A stretch of 64,000 nucleotides of DNA from the NCBI RefSeq assembly GCF_000827885.1, contig NZ_JTKH01000024.1, forward strand, positions 620,001 through 684,000, given 5' to 3'. Shown piece after piece: positions 36,867 through 45,615 of this stretch. A program made the position numbers and the translations under genes. Origin of the DNA: Vibrio renipiscarius. Its GTDB lineage: Bacteria > Pseudomonadota > Gammaproteobacteria > Enterobacterales > Vibrionaceae. Numbering within the stretch: position 1 is the first letter of the stretch; each line of letters begins with the position of its first letter. The notes under the pieces are model-generated. The model made no database searches and was not told the DNA's origin. It was given only the letters and a program-made list of their open reading frames with translations.

Positions 36867-37508
36867 ATGACGAAAAAGCATGTGGTGATACTGTCAGATA
36901 AAAACCTAAATGCCGGACTAATACAAAGGCAGTTGCAAGAAGAACTCGACATTATTGTATCAACATTACCTCCGCATCAGCTCGTTTCTGCTCTGGATGA
37001 GCAAACTATTGACCTCGTCTTAATCGATTTCTTTAACATCAATGAGTTAATACAAAATAACCAAATACCGAATTTTGATTTACTCGGCGTGGATGTTTTG
37101 GTGCACAACACCCCAAGCTGCGAATTAGATCATCCTTTTCTCTACTGGCATACGTTGAGAGGCATACTAATTAATACTTCCCCAATACATCATTTGCATC
37201 AAAGTGTGGGGTATATATTGAGTGGCGGGCTTTGGTTGCCAAGAAAATGCTTAGAAAAATTGGTACTTATCAAACGCGATCCCAGCTTAATGCGCTGTGA
37301 TATGTACAACTCTCTAACGACACGCGAGCGGCAAGTTCTGGATCATATCGCGGCAGGACAATCGAACAAACAAATTGCCAAGCAACTCTATTTGTCAGAG
37401 AGCACCATCAAGTCACACATTTATCGGGTGTATAAAAAACTCGATATTCATAAACGTAAAGATGCAGTGCGAATGACAAAAGTGATCGGCAGCCCTCAAA
37501 GCGACTGA
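36867..37508 (+). CDS. LuxR/CsgD/VpsT-type response regulator
   Basis: A 213-aa protein. The N-terminal receiver-like domain (about 4-120) begins KHVVILSDKNLNAGLIQRQL and lacks a clear acidic pocket. A LuxR HTH follows (about 147-205: LTTRERQVLDHIAAGQSNKQ...LSESTIKSHIYRVYKKLDIH). Before the HTH stands GGLWLPRKCLEKL. The W-L-P-R there occupies the place of the W-x-(T/S)-R c-di-GMP-binding motif of VpsT. I take ATG at 36867 with GGAG nine bases upstream; a GTG two codons earlier would be too close to it. Divergence from the amyloid-like operon suggests it is its activator. Confidence 0.8.
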   Translation: MTKKHVVILSDKNLNAGLIQRQLQEELDIIVSTLPPHQLVSALDEQTIDLVLIDFFNINELIQNNQIPNFDLLGVDVLVHNTPSCELDHPFLYWHTLRGILINTSPIHHLHQSVGYILSGGLWLPRKCLEKLVLIKRDPSLMRCDMYNSLTTRERQVLDHIAAGQSNKQIAKQLYLSESTIKSHIYRVYKKLDIHKRKDAVRMTKVIGSPQSD

Positions 37509-37534
37509 TACGATAAAGAAGATAAAAAGAAGTG

Positions 37535-37566
37535 GAAAAAAAGCGCCATATTTGGCGCTTTTTTTT
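37535..37566. terminator. bidirectional terminator
   Basis: Stem aagcgcca/tggcgctt with A and T runs on both sides. It lies between the convergent regulator and yibL genes. Confidence 0.85.
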
Positions 37567-37922
37567 TAGAATTTCTTCGGAGCAAAGCCCGTCATAACGT
37601 CAACACGAAGCTGTTTACCCATTTTTGTCATTGGGTGAACAATCACTAGACCCTTCACTGACTTTTTCAGTTTACCAAGATCAGCCTGCTCTTCTTTCGT
37701 AATTTCACGGTAGAAAGGCATGTCTTGTAGCTCTTTACGTTCTTTGTTTAGATCGTAAGTTTGCTTACCTTTTAGTGATGCTGATTTCTTCGTTAATGCT
37801 TCTAAATCATCAGTAAATTTACTGATCATCGATTGATCACCGCGAGACTTAGCGGCATCAAGTTTATGGCGGCAAGTATCAATACGGTTATTTAGCTTTT
37901 GGATGTCTTGTTTGATAGTCAT
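37566..37922 (-). CDS. yibL: YibL family ribosome-associated protein
   Basis: A 118-aa basic, helical protein. The C-terminal half MPFYREITKEEQADLGKLKK SVKGLVIVHPMTKMGK is almost the same as E. coli YibL, a protein reported to associate with ribosomes. The N-terminal part is a coiled coil (about 5-65). The start at 37922 (MTIKQDIQKLNN) is chosen because the preceding frame reads as unrelated sequence. It is monocistronic. Confidence 0.88.
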   Translation of the reverse strand: MTIKQDIQKLNNRIDTCRHKLDAAKSRGDQSMISKFTDDLEALTKKSASLKGKQTYDLNKERKELQDMPFYREITKEEQADLGKLKKSVKGLVIVHPMTKMGKQLRVDVMTGFAPKKF

Positions 37923-38071
37923 GGTGATCAACTCTTCATATTTTGAGGGCGCGGAGTATAGCATAGGTATCACTCCTTCCGTAGAACAAATAATAACAGT
38001 GCTTGGCGATAAATGAGATAAATTTATGTGCTAGTCTGTAAGTAATTCAGTTGAAGGCAAGAGTTAAACAC

Positions 38072-38866
38072 ATGAATCTCATAAAACAGACTCTATTCGC
38101 CGCGATATTGGCGGGCTATTCCAGCTCAGTCATATCCGCAATAGACACGATTGAATTCACCCTACTTCCCGCCGCAAATCCAACTGAAGTTCAAGCAAAG
38201 AAGGCCATCGAAAAAAGCGAAATAAACGGACTACTCGCTGATCTTGCTCAGCAGTATTTCCCTTTTGAGCATACATTAACGGTTCAGTATGGGGGTAACG
38301 ATGGTCCACTGTATGATCCCGCAAGCCATATTATTCATATTCCCTACGATTTTTACACTCAGTCTCTGAATGCTTTTATCAACAATGACTATCAAGAAAA
38401 ATTTGCGCGTTCTGCGCAACTCGGCGCTCTCGATACACTGCTGCATACGTTATTACACGAAGCTGGCCATGCTTATATCGAGGATCAAAATATTCCCATT
38501 TTGGGCAGAGAAGAAGATGCCGCGGATAATTTTGCCGCAGTGATCATGATCGATTACATAGAAGATGGGGCGAATGCCGCGATCAGTGCCGCTGACATGT
38601 TTGCTTTTGAATCACAATTACGACCCGATTATTACGATTGGGGAGAATATATCGGTGAACATAGTTTCGATATGCAACGCTATTTTGCCACTTTGTGTCT
38701 TGTTTATGGCAGTGATCCTAAACGATATGCTTCATTACTGGATGAACTAGAAAAGGAATATCTCAATGAAAGAAAAGCCTTTTGTTCTTTCCAATTCTCT
38801 TCCATGAGAGAGAATTGGCATCAGTATTTGATGCCATCTTCAGAAACAACGCATCGTACAAGGTAA
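38072..38866 (+). CDS. exported DUF4344-type putative metallopeptidase
   Basis: A 264-aa exported protein. The leader is MNLIKQTLFAAILAGYSSSV ending ISA. A gluzincin-like motif LLHEAGHAYIEDQNIPILGR (HExxH written H-E-A-G-H, about 132-136) is followed by EEDAADNFAAVIM, whose Glu/Asp would complete the zinc site. This is the arrangement of DUF4344 putative metallopeptidases. The PLYDPASHIIHIPYDFY stretch also fits. Substrate unknown; the location is probably the periplasm. It stands alone. Confidence 0.82.
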   Translation: MNLIKQTLFAAILAGYSSSVISAIDTIEFTLLPAANPTEVQAKKAIEKSEINGLLADLAQQYFPFEHTLTVQYGGNDGPLYDPASHIIHIPYDFYTQSLNAFINNDYQEKFARSAQLGALDTLLHTLLHEAGHAYIEDQNIPILGREEDAADNFAAVIMIDYIEDGANAAISAADMFAFESQLRPDYYDWGEYIGEHSFDMQRYFATLCLVYGSDPKRYASLLDELEKEYLNERKAFCSFQFSSMRENWHQYLMPSSETTHRTR

Positions 38867-38882
38867 TCGCGCACACATAAAT

Positions 38883-39605
38883 TCATTTGATTGTTTCGCA
38901 TGGCGGCAAGAATGCAGCATTGACCGCTTGATAGGCACTTAAAATCTGCGCGACATCTTCGCGTTGACTTTGCTGCATGCGACGATAGTGATCGAGTGTC
39001 TTCGCTAAATATTTTTGACTTATCGCCGCCTGTTCTTCCGTCGAACCTAACCAGATTGTCTTGCCGACCGGGTGCACCCGTCGATTTACATCACTGACAG
39101 AAGAGACCAATAATAGTTCATAGAAACGTTGGTTATCTTCCACCAGCACTTCTTGCAACAAACTAAATTCAAGTTCGACCAATTTTTTTCGTAAGCTGTA
39201 TTGGTGGTGCACTGGGCACAATAAAAAATCGATCGCAGCGTCAGGGAATCGCTCAACAATAGAATCCACAAACTGAGTGATAAGATCGCCCCCAACACCG
39301 GCAATAATCACTAAATGAGGTCCTTGATGTTGATGCAACGGCAACATTGCGACATCCATACAATGTGTATGCCATTGAGAGGACGAACTGGCGTAAAAGC
39401 GCTGCAAATTAGCTTCGACCTCACGCATCAAGTTCGGCACAATATCGACAAAATGAACATTGTCTGCAGCCTGACGTGAAAGCAATGTCATACCAAGAAA
39501 GCCATGATCACAACAACAATCCCAAATATGGCGATAACCACCACTCACCATTTGATCAAGGTGCTTTAATCTTTTACTCAGTTTCAAGGGCAATTCCACA
39601 TTCAA
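38883..39605 (-). CDS. trmK: TrmK-family tRNA (adenine-N1) methyltransferase
   Basis: A 240-aa SAM-dependent methyltransferase of the TrmK family, which in Bacillus makes m1A22 in tRNA. The start PLKLSKRLKHLDQMV is followed by motif I HIWDCCCDHGFLGMTLL (about 26-42) and VHFVDIVP. The catalytic-area motif is LVIIAGVGGDLITQFVDSI (about 97-115), then LLCPVHHQYSLRKKLVELEF. The gamma-proteobacterial members are less studied, so the exact target nucleotide is inferred from the family. Confidence 0.78.
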   Translation of the reverse strand: MNVELPLKLSKRLKHLDQMVSGGYRHIWDCCCDHGFLGMTLLSRQAADNVHFVDIVPNLMREVEANLQRFYASSSSQWHTHCMDVAMLPLHQHQGPHLVIIAGVGGDLITQFVDSIVERFPDAAIDFLLCPVHHQYSLRKKLVELEFSLLQEVLVEDNQRFYELLLVSSVSDVNRRVHPVGKTIWLGSTEEQAAISQKYLAKTLDHYRRMQQSQREDVAQILSAYQAVNAAFLPPCETIK

Positions 39606-39702
39606 TACAAAACCCGCGTATTGTAATCATTTTCGATGCTTTGGCGACCGCAGCTCGTACTTTTGTCCCCTCTGGGGATATTTTTAGCAATGGCACCCAA
39701 TA

Positions 39703-39727
39703 AAAAAGCAGCCCGAAGACTGCTTTC
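39703..39727 (-). terminator. terminator of the NlpE-like gene
   Basis: Stem aaagcag/ctgcttt with an A run on the left. It lies 46 bp past the end of the minus-strand lipoprotein gene. Confidence 0.65.
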
Positions 39728-39772
39728 AAAGCGTTGATAAAAACTCAAGTGGGATCAGTTAGGGACGATTTA

Positions 39773-40342
39773 TCACTCTTGTTGCACCAAGTTATAGTTT
39801 TCCGCCATATCACCTTCCACTTTGTTACCATCCATATCCAACATCATCAGCACATTCTCACCGACAAAGAATTGTTGAGAGTCATCCGCTTTAGATAAGG
39901 TGACACTGTCACCCTTACTGTTCCAAATAAACTCGCCCGTTGATTGATATTCGCCTTCCTTGCCTTTGCCAAGGTAGTTTTGCTCATAGGCATAAGTGCC
40001 GTCAAAATTGAGTGTTAATGACGTGGCAATGCCTGAACAATCAGCACATGGCAATGTGCCAATGTATACCCCTTCCCAATCAAGAGAATTGCGCGCACTG
40101 TGCTTTAATCGACCTTCCGCAGAACTGACGGCTTCTTCCGGTCTCATGATCGTGTTGCTCGCTTCAGACAACGTTGAACTGGCTTGTGATACCAACGATT
40201 GAACGCCATCGGTAATCTCAACGGTTAGATTATCCGTCACTTGCTCCGCAGGCGCTTGAGCGAGAGGTTGGTCTGGCGCTTCGTCTTGGCAACCGGTTAA
40301 AACAAAAACTGCACTGCTAAGAATCAATAGTGTTTTATTCAT
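39773..40342 (-). CDS. NlpE-like lipoprotein (copper-resistance/envelope-stress type)
   Basis: A 189-aa lipoprotein: leader MNKTLLILSSAVFVLTG with lipobox LTGC. About 65 residues of low-complexity linker follow, then the NlpE N-terminal domain WEGVYIGTLPCADCSGIATSLTLNFDGTYAYEQ (about 90-122) with the CADC (CxxC) motif. E. coli NlpE senses surface and copper stress and signals to Cpx. This protein has only the N-terminal domain plus a short beta region, like many NlpE-family proteins in Vibrio. Confidence 0.82.
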   Translation of the reverse strand: MNKTLLILSSAVFVLTGCQDEAPDQPLAQAPAEQVTDNLTVEITDGVQSLVSQASSTLSEASNTIMRPEEAVSSAEGRLKHSARNSLDWEGVYIGTLPCADCSGIATSLTLNFDGTYAYEQNYLGKGKEGEYQSTGEFIWNSKGDSVTLSKADDSQQFFVGENVLMMLDMDGNKVEGDMAENYNLVQQE

Positions 40343-40572
40343 TTTCCTTCCTTATTCAACGAATCGGCTATTGTTCTCTAATATTAGAAGTGTTTGAGGC
40401 AATTACGTCAGAACAAACACAATTTATTGATCCGCAATGGTCAGAAACGATTGGATTGAATAAGGTTTTCTACCTCACCGGGTGCTCGAGCCTCCAGCAC
40501 ACTTATACACACGCGACATAGAAAATAAGAAAAATCCAACTTTTGCCTTTAAATTCAGCTTCTTATAGAATC

Positions 40573-40585
40573 TTTACACTGTAAA
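40573..40585. promoter_or_regulatory. parS2 centromere site
   Basis: TTTACACTGTAAA, an exact match to the core of the Vibrio chromosome II parS2 consensus (TTTACA-N-TGTAAA). It lies about 15 kb from parA2 on the rctB side, in the gap downstream of the LysR gene. Confidence 0.85.
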
Positions 40586-40602
40586 ATGCCGATAACATCG
40601 TT

Positions 40603-41505
40603 TTAAGACTCACTTGTCATTTTTTGTAAAGGGGCGGCTCCCTTCATCAAGGCGTCAATAAAGAGAGACAGTGCTTTAGGTTGATAGCGACGTTGTTTAT
40701 AGACCAAATAGGCTTGGCGAGCACTGCGATGATATTGTGGCAATATTTGCACTAGATTATCGCGGGCAGTGATGTAACGGATCGGTAGCGACGCAACACC
40801 GAGCCCTTTATCAACGGCCGCAATCACCGCCATAATGTCATTCACCACCAACTTCGGTTTAATTGTGATCACTTCCACCAGCGACGTACCTTCGTAAATA
40901 GGCAAATCAACCATGTGATCAACAGAAACCCAAGACTGTGCTGTTAACGCTGCTAAACCCTCGATCTTAGCCACTTTCGCAAGGTATTCAGGACTCGCAT
41001 AAAAACCATGCTTGGCTTGGAATAGAGGCCGAGCAATCATGTCATCCAACTCACTAATATCAAAGGTCATTAATAAATCACGATCGGTTTGCGGTATGCG
41101 CTGCTCTTGACTCAACACCAGATCAAGCTCGACCTTAGGGTATTGTTGCAAAAACGCTTCCACGACGTCGCCCACAAAGTTGCGATAAAAGTTATGGGGC
41201 AACGCTAAACGGATCTTACCTTTGACATCATCGCAATCTTCACTGATCTGCGCACAGGCACTTTCGATGATTTCCAGACCACTTTTTAGTTGATTAAACA
41301 CACGTAATCCGGTTTCCGTTGGCAACAGTTCCCGCCCCTGCTTTTCTAACAAACGCGTATTCAAACGCGACTCTAACCCCGTCAAACGACGTGACATGGT
41401 GGAGAGCGGTAAATTAAGTTGTTTGGCTGCAGCTTGCAAAGATCCCATCTCAACCACTTTGCTGAAGAGATAGAGATCATCAACGTTTCCAAATATGGAA
41501 CTCAT
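40603..41505 (-). CDS. LysR-type regulator of the adjacent efflux pair
   Basis: A 300-aa LysR protein. The winged HTH (about 8-65) contains VVEMGSLQAAAKQLNLPLST and SRRLTGLESRLNTRLLEKQG. The effector domain begins KIRLALPHNFYRNFVGDVVE and belongs to the CrgA/DmlR-like group with a shorter effector domain. I start at 41505 (MSSIFGNVDDLYLF), where AGG lies nine bases upstream. It is divergent from the HlyD-DUF2955 pair, so it probably controls that pair. Confidence 0.85.
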   Translation of the reverse strand: MSSIFGNVDDLYLFSKVVEMGSLQAAAKQLNLPLSTMSRRLTGLESRLNTRLLEKQGRELLPTETGLRVFNQLKSGLEIIESACAQISEDCDDVKGKIRLALPHNFYRNFVGDVVEAFLQQYPKVELDLVLSQEQRIPQTDRDLLMTFDISELDDMIARPLFQAKHGFYASPEYLAKVAKIEGLAALTAQSWVSVDHMVDLPIYEGTSLVEVITIKPKLVVNDIMAVIAAVDKGLGVASLPIRYITARDNLVQILPQYHRSARQAYLVYKQRRYQPKALSLFIDALMKGAAPLQKMTSES

Positions 41506-41625
41506 AGTTCTAAACCTGACTGTTTTTACCAAGTTTGAACGGTTATATACTCTTTAGCAAGAAACACGACGACAACTTATCGACCCCTTCACGCTCAAGG
41601 AATGAGAGACATAGAGAGATGACCT

Positions 41626-42675
41626 TTGACGAACAAATTTTACCAATATGTACTCTATTTTGTTTTGGGCACAACAGCGGCATTCTCGCTGTTTTTAATC
41701 GCTTCAGATAATATTGCCCCTTTCACAACTCAGGCTTCACTGCATCGCAGCGTTGCGACAATCGCACCCGAAGTCTCAGGCGTCATTGACTCCGTAGCGG
41801 TTAAAAATGGTCAATCGGTACACAGCGATGACATCTTGTTCACTCTTGATGATCAAAGCTACTTACTTAACGTTCAACAAGCACAAGCTGAATTGGCCCA
41901 AGCAAACGAAATGTTTCAAGCCAGTCAACAGCAACTGATTGCCGCCGAGCAAACCTTCTCCCAACGCAAAGAACAGTGGCTTAATAGCCAGGCGAAACAA
42001 AAGCGCACGGCAACCCTGTTTAAAAAGGGGCTCACAACCGCTCAGGCGCTGGATGACAGTAAAACCAATGTCAATGTTGCTTATAGCGCTCTTCAAGCCG
42101 CCAAGGCTGAAATACTGCGAATAAAAGCACAATTATCGGATTCCACCAGCAATGCCGCTATCGAGCTGGCCAAAGTAAAGCTCGCCAGTGCGGAGTTGGA
42201 TGAACACCACACCCAAGTGCGCGCCTCTGCCGATGGCATTGTGACCAACTTACAGCTACAAACGGGCAGTTATATCGCGCAAGGAACCACTGCGCTGCTG
42301 GTGGTCAACGAAGCACAAGCTTGGCTCAGTGCCGACTTCAATGAAAAAGGCATGTCTCATCTGCAAGTTGGCAACATGGCGCACATTGCCTTTGATGCTC
42401 TACCCGGCCAAGTATTTATCGGTCATATCGAAAGCCAAGAACGAGCGGTGCGTGATAGTGACAATAGCCATGGCCAACTGTCTGATGTCGTCAATGACAG
42501 CCGTTGGATCCGTGAACAACAAAAAATCCGTGTCCGTATCGCCATTGATCACCTCGATCCTAAGTTAATTTCCGGCGCGAGAGCTTCAGTCAGCGTGAAC
42601 AACGGTTCAACCGTGATCGACAGCATTAGCTCTTTATGGATCCACATGGTGTCGCTGTTTCGTTACGTCTATTAG
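41626..42675 (+). CDS. HlyD/EmrA-type membrane fusion protein
   Basis: A 349-aa periplasmic adaptor. A single N-terminal membrane helix (YQYVLYFVLGTTAAFSLFLI) is followed by a biotinyl-lipoyl-like half-motif TIAPEVSGVIDSVAVKNGQS (about 45-64), a long helical hairpin (about 85-190), the second lipoyl half VRASADGIVTNLQLQTGSYI, and a beta-barrel. The reading frame starts with TTG at 41626; no ATG or GTG fits before the membrane helix. It forms a pair with the DUF2955 permease gene and probably a tripartite efflux pump like AaeAB. The substrate is unknown. Confidence 0.85.
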   Translation: MTNKFYQYVLYFVLGTTAAFSLFLIASDNIAPFTTQASLHRSVATIAPEVSGVIDSVAVKNGQSVHSDDILFTLDDQSYLLNVQQAQAELAQANEMFQASQQQLIAAEQTFSQRKEQWLNSQAKQKRTATLFKKGLTTAQALDDSKTNVNVAYSALQAAKAEILRIKAQLSDSTSNAAIELAKVKLASAELDEHHTQVRASADGIVTNLQLQTGSYIAQGTTALLVVNEAQAWLSADFNEKGMSHLQVGNMAHIAFDALPGQVFIGHIESQERAVRDSDNSHGQLSDVVNDSRWIREQQKIRVRIAIDHLDPKLISGARASVSVNNGSTVIDSISSLWIHMVSLFRYVY

Positions 42676-42687
42676 CGAGAATATCCA

Positions 42688-43713
42688 ATGCTTGATTTAT
42701 TTCGTTTTGACAACATTTATCAACGCAACGAAGCGCTGCGTGTCACCCTTGCCATCACCGTTTGCATGGTGCTAGGTAAGGTGCTCGCTCTCGGCTCTCC
42801 GGTGTATTTAGCGCTCTACCCGACCATAATTATGACCAAGAGCAAAGACTACTCTTGGCAGGGGCTCGCTCGTACATTCGCGCCAACGTTGTGTGCCGCA
42901 GCGGCCGCACTTGCGGTGAGTGAAACTTTTCACTCTCATCCTTTCATCATTTGGACCTTGAGCTTATTCTTTTTTGATTGGATGCGCCGCCGAGCAACCA
43001 ACCCCGCCAAAATGGGCGCGATGTTAATGCCAACCTTTAACTGGATATTGATCATCGTTTTTGATCAGCACACCAATGCCGATATGGCGATGCGTATTCA
43101 TGAAATCTTCATCGCGATGGTGATCACCGCCGGTGTGTGCAAGTTGGCTGTGACGTGCTTTCCAACCCAAGATCCCCAACAAAAAATGCCAGCTCGAGTA
43201 GCGTTACCCGATATTGCGGTGACCGCGCAACAAAGAGCGCTTTCTCTGGCCTTAATCGGCACCGGTGTTGGCTTCCTCATGCTGGTGGATATGCTTTCAG
43301 CAACGTTTTGTATGGTACCGGTCATCGCCGCATCGCTACAAGCAGAGCGTCTTGGCTTTCAACGCGTCGTCGAGCGCCGCTTCATTACTCAAGTGGGTGG
43401 CTGCGCGATTGCCGCGATATTTAGTTTATTGTTGGTGGGTCATCAATCTGTGTTGGGGGCTTATGTGTTGGTTCTGGCCGGATTCGTATTGCTACTTGCC
43501 AGTTTAATGGTGAAAAGTGATGTCAGTGGCCGCGAGCTGCATGCCGATGCGCTATTAGCAACGATGTTGCCAATTCAACTCTATATGACCAGCCAAGATA
43601 TCGGATTAGAACGCACGTTTTTACGTGGATGGGAGCTCGCAGTGACATTAGGCGTGCTTTACGTGCTGGTAAAAATCACCACCTCAAAGACGCCAGCAGA
43701 GATGCCACGTTAG
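42688..43713 (+). CDS. DUF2955 / AaeB-like inner-membrane protein
   Basis: A 341-aa protein with about ten hydrophobic helices in two halves, as in the FUSC/AaeB superfamily. The DUF2955 hallmark regions are LRVTLAITVCMVLGKVLALG (about 17-36) and VYLALYPTIIMTKSKDYSWQ, repeated loosely in the second half (FCMVPVIAASLQAERLGFQR). It starts 12 bp after the HlyD-type gene and is cotranscribed with it. The two proteins should work as an efflux pump for small aromatic or hydrophobic compounds, by analogy with AaeAB. Confidence 0.82.
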   Translation: MLDLFRFDNIYQRNEALRVTLAITVCMVLGKVLALGSPVYLALYPTIIMTKSKDYSWQGLARTFAPTLCAAAAALAVSETFHSHPFIIWTLSLFFFDWMRRRATNPAKMGAMLMPTFNWILIIVFDQHTNADMAMRIHEIFIAMVITAGVCKLAVTCFPTQDPQQKMPARVALPDIAVTAQQRALSLALIGTGVGFLMLVDMLSATFCMVPVIAASLQAERLGFQRVVERRFITQVGGCAIAAIFSLLLVGHQSVLGAYVLVLAGFVLLLASLMVKSDVSGRELHADALLATMLPIQLYMTSQDIGLERTFLRGWELAVTLGVLYVLVKITTSKTPAEMPR

Positions 43714-43803
43714 TCGTGAGTTAACGATGAGAATACGAGGAACACCATTAACCGTAATAGTTAATAGTGAGATAAGTGGCAAATATTGCGGTTTGGGAAA
43801 TAA

Positions 43804-43834
43804 CAAAAAGGCTTCGCAATGCGAAGCCTTTTTC
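43804..43834. terminator. bidirectional terminator
   Basis: Inverted repeat aaaaaggcttcgca/tgcgaagcctttttc between the convergent DUF2955 and yeeN genes. Confidence 0.88.
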
Positions 43835-43854
43835 GTACCAATTCAACGTGAAGA

Positions 43855-44571
43855 TTAAACTTCAGCGTTGTGGTAAACCTGCTGAACGTCATCACAGTCT
43901 TCTAGAAGGTCTAGGAACTTCTGGAATTTCTCTTGGTCATCTGCCGAGATTTCTGTGTACGTTTGAGGTACGAACGTGATTTCTTCAACGTCTAGCGTTA
44001 GCTCTGGGTATTCAGCCGCTAGCGCCGTTTTCACTTTGAAGAACTCAGTGTTAGGTGCGTAAACAGTGATCACGCCATCTTCTAGTTCGATATCAGCAAC
44101 ATCACAATCCGCCATCATTAGCGCTTCAAGTACTGCTTCTTCGTCTTCACCTTTAAACTGGAATACAGCTTGGTGATCGAACATGTGAGATACTGTACCT
44201 GCAACACCAATTTTAGCGCCTGTTTTCACAAAGCATTGGCGAACATCTTGGAATGTACGGTTACCGTTGTCAGTTAGACAGTCAACGATTACGCTCGCGC
44301 CACCAGGAGTGAAACCTTCGTAACGAGCTGGTTGGTAATCTTCACCGCCGCCGCCACTTGCTTTATCCAGTGCCTTCTCGATAACGTGCGCAGGAACTTG
44401 GTCCTTTTTCGCTTTCGTGATCAAGTGACGCAATGACAGGTTCATATCAGGATCTGAACCGCCATTTTTAGCGCTCATGTAAATTTCTTTACCGTACTTG
44501 GAATAAACTTTAATTTTTGCGCCTGCTGTTTTCGCCATAGAGGCTTTGCGCACTTCAAAACTTCTTCCCAT
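43855..44571 (-). CDS. yeeN: YebC/PmpR-family protein, YeeN type
   Basis: A 238-aa protein starting [20 protein letters not shown], the YeeN form of the YebC/TACO1 family; the length equals E. coli YeeN. Conserved stretches are [40 protein letters not shown] and [19 protein letters not shown]. YebC proteins were long annotated as transcription regulators, and recent work assigns them a role in rescuing stalled translation. AGAGAGA lies about nine bases before the chosen ATG. Confidence 0.9.
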   Translation of the reverse strand: MGRSFEVRKASMAKTAGAKIKVYSKYGKEIYMSAKNGGSDPDMNLSLRHLITKAKKDQVPAHVIEKALDKASGGGGEDYQPARYEGFTPGGASVIVDCLTDNGNRTFQDVRQCFVKTGAKIGVAGTVSHMFDHQAVFQFKGEDEEAVLEALMMADCDVADIELEDGVITVYAPNTEFFKVKTALAAEYPELTLDVEEITFVPQTYTEISADDQEKFQKFLDLLEDCDDVQQVYHNAEV

Positions 44572-44657
44572 TGGGATGTTCTCTCTAATTTTCAATTTAA
44601 TGCGAGGGATTCTAGCAAAAAATGACGGCTTTTCAATTTAGCCTCATTTGCTTTGGG

Positions 44658-44867
44658 TCACGCAATGCCCATCATTCGTTTGTATTTCTCAACACTTTGC
44701 ATAAACCAAGTGCGTTCTGCTTCATCAACCAGTTGGTTCGCCTGTTGCACTATCTCTTCGGGGCCAGATTTCGCCTCACGAAGCTTCCACACTAAAAATG
44801 AGGCTTGCTTATCTAGCTCAACCTTATTTTTTTCATCTGCGGGCAGCAGCGACAAATTCACCGACAT
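44658..44867 (-). CDS. small conserved protein (DUF3283-like)
   Basis: A 69-aa acidic helical protein starting MSVNLSLLPADEKNKVELDK. It has the QASFLVWKLREAKSGPEEIV core and the end FMQSVEKYKRMMGIA, which I associate with the Vibrio DUF3283 family. The frame extends six codons upstream. No function is known. Confidence 0.6.
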   Translation of the reverse strand: MSVNLSLLPADEKNKVELDKQASFLVWKLREAKSGPEEIVQQANQLVDEAERTWFMQSVEKYKRMMGIA

Positions 44868-44962
44868 AGTAAGATCTCGAACCAAAAAAATACAAAGCGG
44901 AAATATACCACACCAAAAGGAAATGTTGAGAAAAGAAAATGTGATGACGTCAAAAACAAGAG

Positions 44963-44987
44963 AGAGTGGCTTACTGTTTAGCCACTC
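44963..44987 (-). terminator. probable terminator
   Basis: Stem agtggct/agccact with an eight- to ten-base loop. On the minus strand it runs into ctctcttgttttt. It lies 28 bp after the 65-aa gene that ends at 45015. Confidence 0.5.
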
Positions 44988-45014
44988 CTCTGATTACAAT
45001 ACACAACTGATTGC

Positions 45015-45212
45015 TTAGTGTAGAATGCCGAGCTCTCTTGCTTCTTCAAATGTTAGACCGCTTTCACGAATCTCACGCAGCATTTCAATGCGGCGGCGAG
45101 CTTGAGCAGTTTTAACAACAGAATCGGGGTTTAATGATTTAACTTCTTCCGTGAAGTCCCACTTATTTGCAATACTCGTCATTTCATCATGGTCGATAGA
45201 ATTAATGGACAT
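45015..45212 (-). CDS. small hypothetical protein
   Basis: A 65-aa protein starting MSINSIDHDEMTSIANKWDF with a helical, charged C-terminus (RRRIEMLREIRESGLTFEEA). GGAGGC directly before the ATG is a strong ribosome site and supports the gene; the open frame reaches 16 codons further without one. I do not recognise the family. Confidence 0.65.
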   Translation of the reverse strand: MSINSIDHDEMTSIANKWDFTEEVKSLNPDSVVKTAQARRRIEMLREIRESGLTFEEARELGILH

Positions 45213-45615
45213 AGGAGCCTCCGAAAAAAACCATGCTAGGGACGCCTTAATCTTTAGCAAACAGTAGGCTCACTTGTTAAGTAGATTCGTTCGAGAATGT
45301 GATATTGCTAATACTTCAAAAAAGAGTATTGATAATTGCCATTTTTTGCTTTGCGCCCAGTGAAATTGCGCAGTACAGTTAAAAGCTCACCCTGAGAATA
45401 CGAGCCTTGTTCTAGATCATCCTTCGAACAAATAACCATCATATTCCGCTTCCAGTCTCCTTTCTTCCTCCTCTCTCTGCCCATCCTCATTTTACGAGCG
45501 CATTCACTTTTTTGTCGCAAACTTATCTGCTCACCAAATTAACGAGTACTGATCATTATCGACCGCCGTCAACGTCAAAGCTTTGACTTCGCTTAGGGCT
45601 TAGGGAGGATCAAAA
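45213..45615. other. intergenic region with a palindrome and a TGATCAT site
   Basis: No gene is secure here. A minus-strand frame of about 44 codons (45308-45442, preceded by GGAAG) is weak. At 45550-45556 lies TGATCAT, the reverse complement of the origin heptamer. At 45574-45587 the perfect 14-bp palindrome GTCAAAGCTTTGAC stands just upstream of the small operon beginning at 45616. Confidence 0.5.
45574..45587. promoter_or_regulatory. 14-bp perfect palindrome, candidate operator
   Basis: GTCAAAGCTTTGAC lies 29 bp before the ATG at 45616 of a small coupled operon. Its position fits an autoregulatory operator over the promoter or leader. No regulator is identified. Confidence 0.5.

Noticed and set aside
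45308..45520. 70-codon minus-strand frame (or 44 codons from 45442)
   Set aside because: Basic low-complexity N-terminus and no family likeness. Only a weak GGAAG precedes the inner ATG.
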